The position numbers were made by a program, and so were the translations under genes. Source: Saccoglossus kowalevskii (Eukaryota; Hemichordata; Enteropneusta; Harrimaniidae). From it: 33,100 nt of DNA. The stretch is taken from NCBI RefSeq assembly GCF_000003605.2, contig NW_003108085.1:495444-528543 (forward strand). The letters run 5' to 3'. Below are positions 30,090 to 33,100 of this stretch, piece after piece (within the stretch, counting starts at the first letter, position 1; every line of letters starts with the position of its first letter). The notes under the pieces were generated by a model, which was not told the DNA's origin, made no database searches, and worked only from the letters and a program-made list of their open reading frames with translations.

Positions 30090-31269
30090 CGTGAGAGAAA
30101 CACAAGACGGCTCTACCTGGCATATACTAGTAGTAAAAAAAGTCGATCTTAAACCACCCTCTGCTTTGTTTTCATTCTGAAAGGCACCCAATGCCCAACT
30201 ATTGAAAGATCTGTGACGTCAAACGGCCCATATACCTACATTTAACCTACATATCACACTAGATTTTTAAAGAAATACAAACGACTATATAGTGTATTAT
30301 TAAACAGCTACTGCATGTGTGTGGCATTTTGCGTATATTCGGAATACCTATTCACGACTCGTCAAGCTGCTGTCACTGGCAGCGTATGGGGGTTCTGTAG
30401 TGGGCCGCTACCTGTGGCGGTCCATTATATCTAACATTACTCGCCAAACTACTCGTGTTGTTCTAGCGCAGCAGCAGCAATCGACTTTGCTTGATCAGTT
30501 AATCCGGTGTCTGTATACAAAGACGCTTGCCTGAATTGATCGTCGTTGGACATTCCCATTCAATTTACATGAAATGTGGCATGTATATAAAAATCCCCCG
30601 GTCTAATGGGCCTCGAGCTCGGGAACGACCTGATTTGTTCGAATGTGTAAAAGATATGTCATGCAAGGCTGTCTTCACATTGACGTTAACAATTCAAACA
30701 TTAGTACCACCGCCAAAACTATCTGTTACAAAAATTGTCCCTCGATTTGAGAATTAATTGTTTTCATTTACATTCACTAAACGACAGAATCCAGTAATCC
30801 AAACGGTGAAATTTCACTAAGTCGGGAAGTCATATTTGCCATGCAAATGATGCCTAATTGATTAGGAGTGTGCGTAGGAAACTATCGGTGGGTTTACAAT
30901 GTTCAAAGGAACATTACAGTCGACGGATAGGGGTAAAAGGTCTCCTGATTGGGAAATAATCTCCCAATATTTCAACCCAAGTCTATCCACCTAGAACGGG
31001 AGACCTGAACACTGTGATGGGCGCCAATTGGGACAATGTATATTTCTTTAGAGGTATCTTGCCTTCCTTACTGTAAAATAGTTTGTCAAAGCAGCTTTCA
31101 ACATGTTTTTTTTTTATGATAAGAATTCTATTTCCCGCGAATTGCTATGAACGACTCAGAGATTAGCAGTATTGCAGAAAGAAAACGGCAGTAGAACTAC
31201 CGTGACACACTGAAAGACAGACTGCCGACAACTTTGAACAAATGGAAATCTAAGAAGGGCAAGAACACT
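30090..31269. other. Unassigned sequence
   Basis: Contains inverted arms AGGTCTCC (near 30949) and GGGAGACCT (near 31000). Open frames at 30319-30534 and 30527-30757 begin with GTG or internal ATG and have no recognised content. Confidence 0.4.
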
Positions 31270-31355
31270 TCATTACTCAGAACACGTGAACTCACGACCT
31301 CCAAATTCCAATTCAGGTGTTGCCGTCCGTGTTGAACTCTTACTGACCTCTCATC
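31270..31355 (-). other. Possible tRNA-like / SINE-head relic
   Basis: On the minus strand GGTCAGTAAGAGTTCAAC resembles a tRNA A box region, and about 50 bases on, GGAGGTCGTGAGTTCACG resembles the T-arm/B box. The spacing suits a tRNA with a long variable arm or a tRNA-derived SINE. No acceptor stem was confirmed. Confidence 0.25.
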
Positions 31356-32713
31356 ATGCAACAATGCTCACACAAAGCCGATACAATATAATTATATGCA
31401 GGAATGCGCGTATGTGTTTTAGGCGGGTGTATACACATTTCAATTAAAAAAAACAAAAAACAAAAAAACGGTTGGTTGTTCAGGGTGGAAGTGTGTGTGG
31501 GCGAGTTGAATTGCATAAGATTGTGACAACATATACCAATTGTAGCATGTTTAAGTCCTAAATTGTATGAAATCCCGACCTCTCTTCTCCGTCTTTATTG
31601 TTCGTTACCTCTTAGTTTATGCAAATTAGGGTTCTGGACTACTTGTGTCACCTTTCACAAAATAATATTTTTTTTTTCATATTTTTATTTGTTTAAAGAA
31701 TTTTGACTCAGACCAGTACACAGAAGGCATTTACACGTCCATTTGGTCTAAAATTTAACACTATTTTTTTTTTGGCGGGAAAAGTGAGTGGATTTAACTA
31801 CCCTCAGACGAGAGAACTACCTAAGTAGTTGCTTCTCTTATTCAGAGAGGGTAATTTGATCGTAAAATATGTCAAATAATTGTTCACCAAACACGATTTT
31901 TCGAGCATAATATACGATACAAAATGCCCAATGTCGTTCCTTGCTTCTGGGCGGTAACGTGCGTACACAAGCGCCCAGTGTATTCAGTTTAATTTGACTA
32001 TTGTGTAAACACTGCATCGTCATGTAATACTGCTAAAATACACTGAGCTCTCTGAATATAGATTCAGACCGGATTGAACAAATTTGGAATATATTTGAAT
32101 GTTAATTGCTATTATGGATTCCTGTCAATAGGAAACAGCATTTATATAATAATAATTACTATTATCCCACTGAAAATTAGGTGTATTTTTTTAACAATAT
32201 TAGGATTCTTATCAATAATAAATGTCTTTTTATACCATGTTACCGTATAAAGAAACGAGTAATGTTTTTATGCAATGTTTAATGACAATTTGAACTCCAT
32301 TTTTTTCGGGAAATTTTTCGGTCTCCTAGTGATATTGACCTACAATAATGAACGCATGAAGAAGGTGGCAAGAAGTTCTTCTATTTAGCGTCAATTGTTT
32401 CTAAAATTATTTCACCTCATTTTCAGCCGTGAGAATGTTTTTTTCTTCTTCTTTTTCTGTCAATGACTCCACCAAGTTCAGCCCCACAATGTTTCTATGG
32501 TTCTACGCCCATTAGCGTACTCAGACGTTTCGGAACACCGAACCTGAACAATTTCGCGCCGTCTTGTCAATTACAACTAGATCTGTCCAACTATGGATTA
32601 AGTGATGACTTTTCAAGGAGAGACTGTCGACCACCGTCGTTAACAAATTGGCACTACACCAACTTAACCAATAGTAAAACAAATAATGCTGTTCACTTGA
32701 AAACAAAATAAGT
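31356..32713. other. Unassigned AT-rich sequence
   Basis: No supported gene. An ATG-started plus-strand frame at 32463-32711 (82 codons, MTPPSSAPQCFYGSTPISVL) follows a T/C-rich stretch but has no recognised domain. Confidence 0.35.
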
Positions 32714-32847
32714 TGAAGTACCACTGTCGCCGCTCCGCGACGTGTTTAATATGTGTTCCTCGCAAACGCACACAACGCGTGAGAAATATATTGTTTGTTC
32801 ACAAGAAATTTGAACACGCGCGCTGCGTGACTACCGCGTCGCGTTAG
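32714..32847 (+). mobile_element. Decayed family A MITE-like element, copy 4
   Basis: Aligns with the elements at 3041 and 3727 over GCACACAACGCGTGAGAAAT, TATTGTTTGTTCACAAGAAA and GCGCGCTGCGTGAC. The TTAA flanks have changed to TTGA and TTAG, and the interior is more diverged, so this is an older copy. Confidence 0.65.
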
Positions 32848-33100
32848 CGCGTGTTTTCACGTTCCGCAAGTGGCATAATAAATAATTTTACGTATTATAT
32901 CGAACCAGTACGTCATATTATTATACATCTGTCACCGTAACGCCATAAGTTACAGCGTGCCGTAATTTTGCGGTATTTTCATACTACCATATTAGGAAAT
33001 GCGAATTCCAAATATGGAATGATTACGCGCGTAAGCGTCCTCTAATAATAAAAAACAAACATGGCTGCCACCAGGGTTTGACCGGACTCCACACAAATAA
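32848..33100. other. Unassigned sequence at window end
   Basis: No feature supported. ATGGCTGCCACC near 33060 echoes ATGGCGGCCACC near 5754; both are short. Confidence 0.4.

Noticed and set aside
30319..30534. Plus-strand open frame of 71 codons with protein-like composition
   Set aside because: GTG start, no acceptor or donor that fits, no recognised family.

Overview
This window is nuclear DNA from an animal. Coding sequence is sparse and split into short exons by GT-AG introns. Polyadenylation-type hexamers, simple-sequence tracts, tandem satellites and small inverted-repeat transposons fill much of the rest. The base composition, the short introns (129-554 bp) and the abundance of TTAA-flanked miniature elements suggest an invertebrate, perhaps marine. 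I cannot name the species, and nothing here looks prokaryotic.

One gene can be read end to end. It lies on the minus strand from 11121 to 6617, in nine exons joined in phase, and encodes a 761-residue fold-type I PLP enzyme of the class V aminotransferase / NifS-like (cysteine desulfurase-like) superfamily. The glycine-rich cofactor loop, the cofactor aspartate, the SPHK Schiff-base lysine and the late RGGCACAGP segment are all visible. Its last exon carries a 219-residue acidic, serine-rich tail with two basic clusters and a cysteine cluster, which is not part of the catalytic fold.

Other coding evidence is weaker and is marked as such. A two-exon 3' end of an unrecognised minus-strand gene (29029-28560) joins in phase. 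Single candidate exons lie on the minus strand near 11.8 kb, 14.8 kb, 19.1 kb and 30.0 kb, and on the plus strand near 6.0 kb and 19.7 kb.

Region by region: 0.9-3.9 kb holds a cluster of TTAA-flanked MITE-like elements. 5.3-5.7 kb holds the first of four copies of a ~365 bp dispersed element; the others are at 18.1, 18.6-18.9 and 20.9-21.3 kb. 6.3-11.1 kb is the PLP enzyme gene. 11.1-17.3 kb is mostly unassigned intergenic DNA. 17.3-18.06 kb is a 22-bp minisatellite that ends in an inverted segment abutting a dispersed-element copy. 22.1-22.8 kb holds two inverted copies of a second MITE family. 24.0-24.7 kb is a ~158-bp tandem repeat with an embedded pentanucleotide run. 24.9-26.8 kb is a 54-bp satellite of about 34 units that is open on the minus strand throughout. 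27.2-27.4 kb holds a stem-loop followed by an (ATT)n tail, as seen at some retroposon 3' ends. 28.5-33.1 kb holds the second candidate gene end, a 28-bp triplication, a possible tRNA-like relic and a decayed MITE. I found no multi-gene system; the most notable items are the tailed PLP enzyme and the structure of the repeats.
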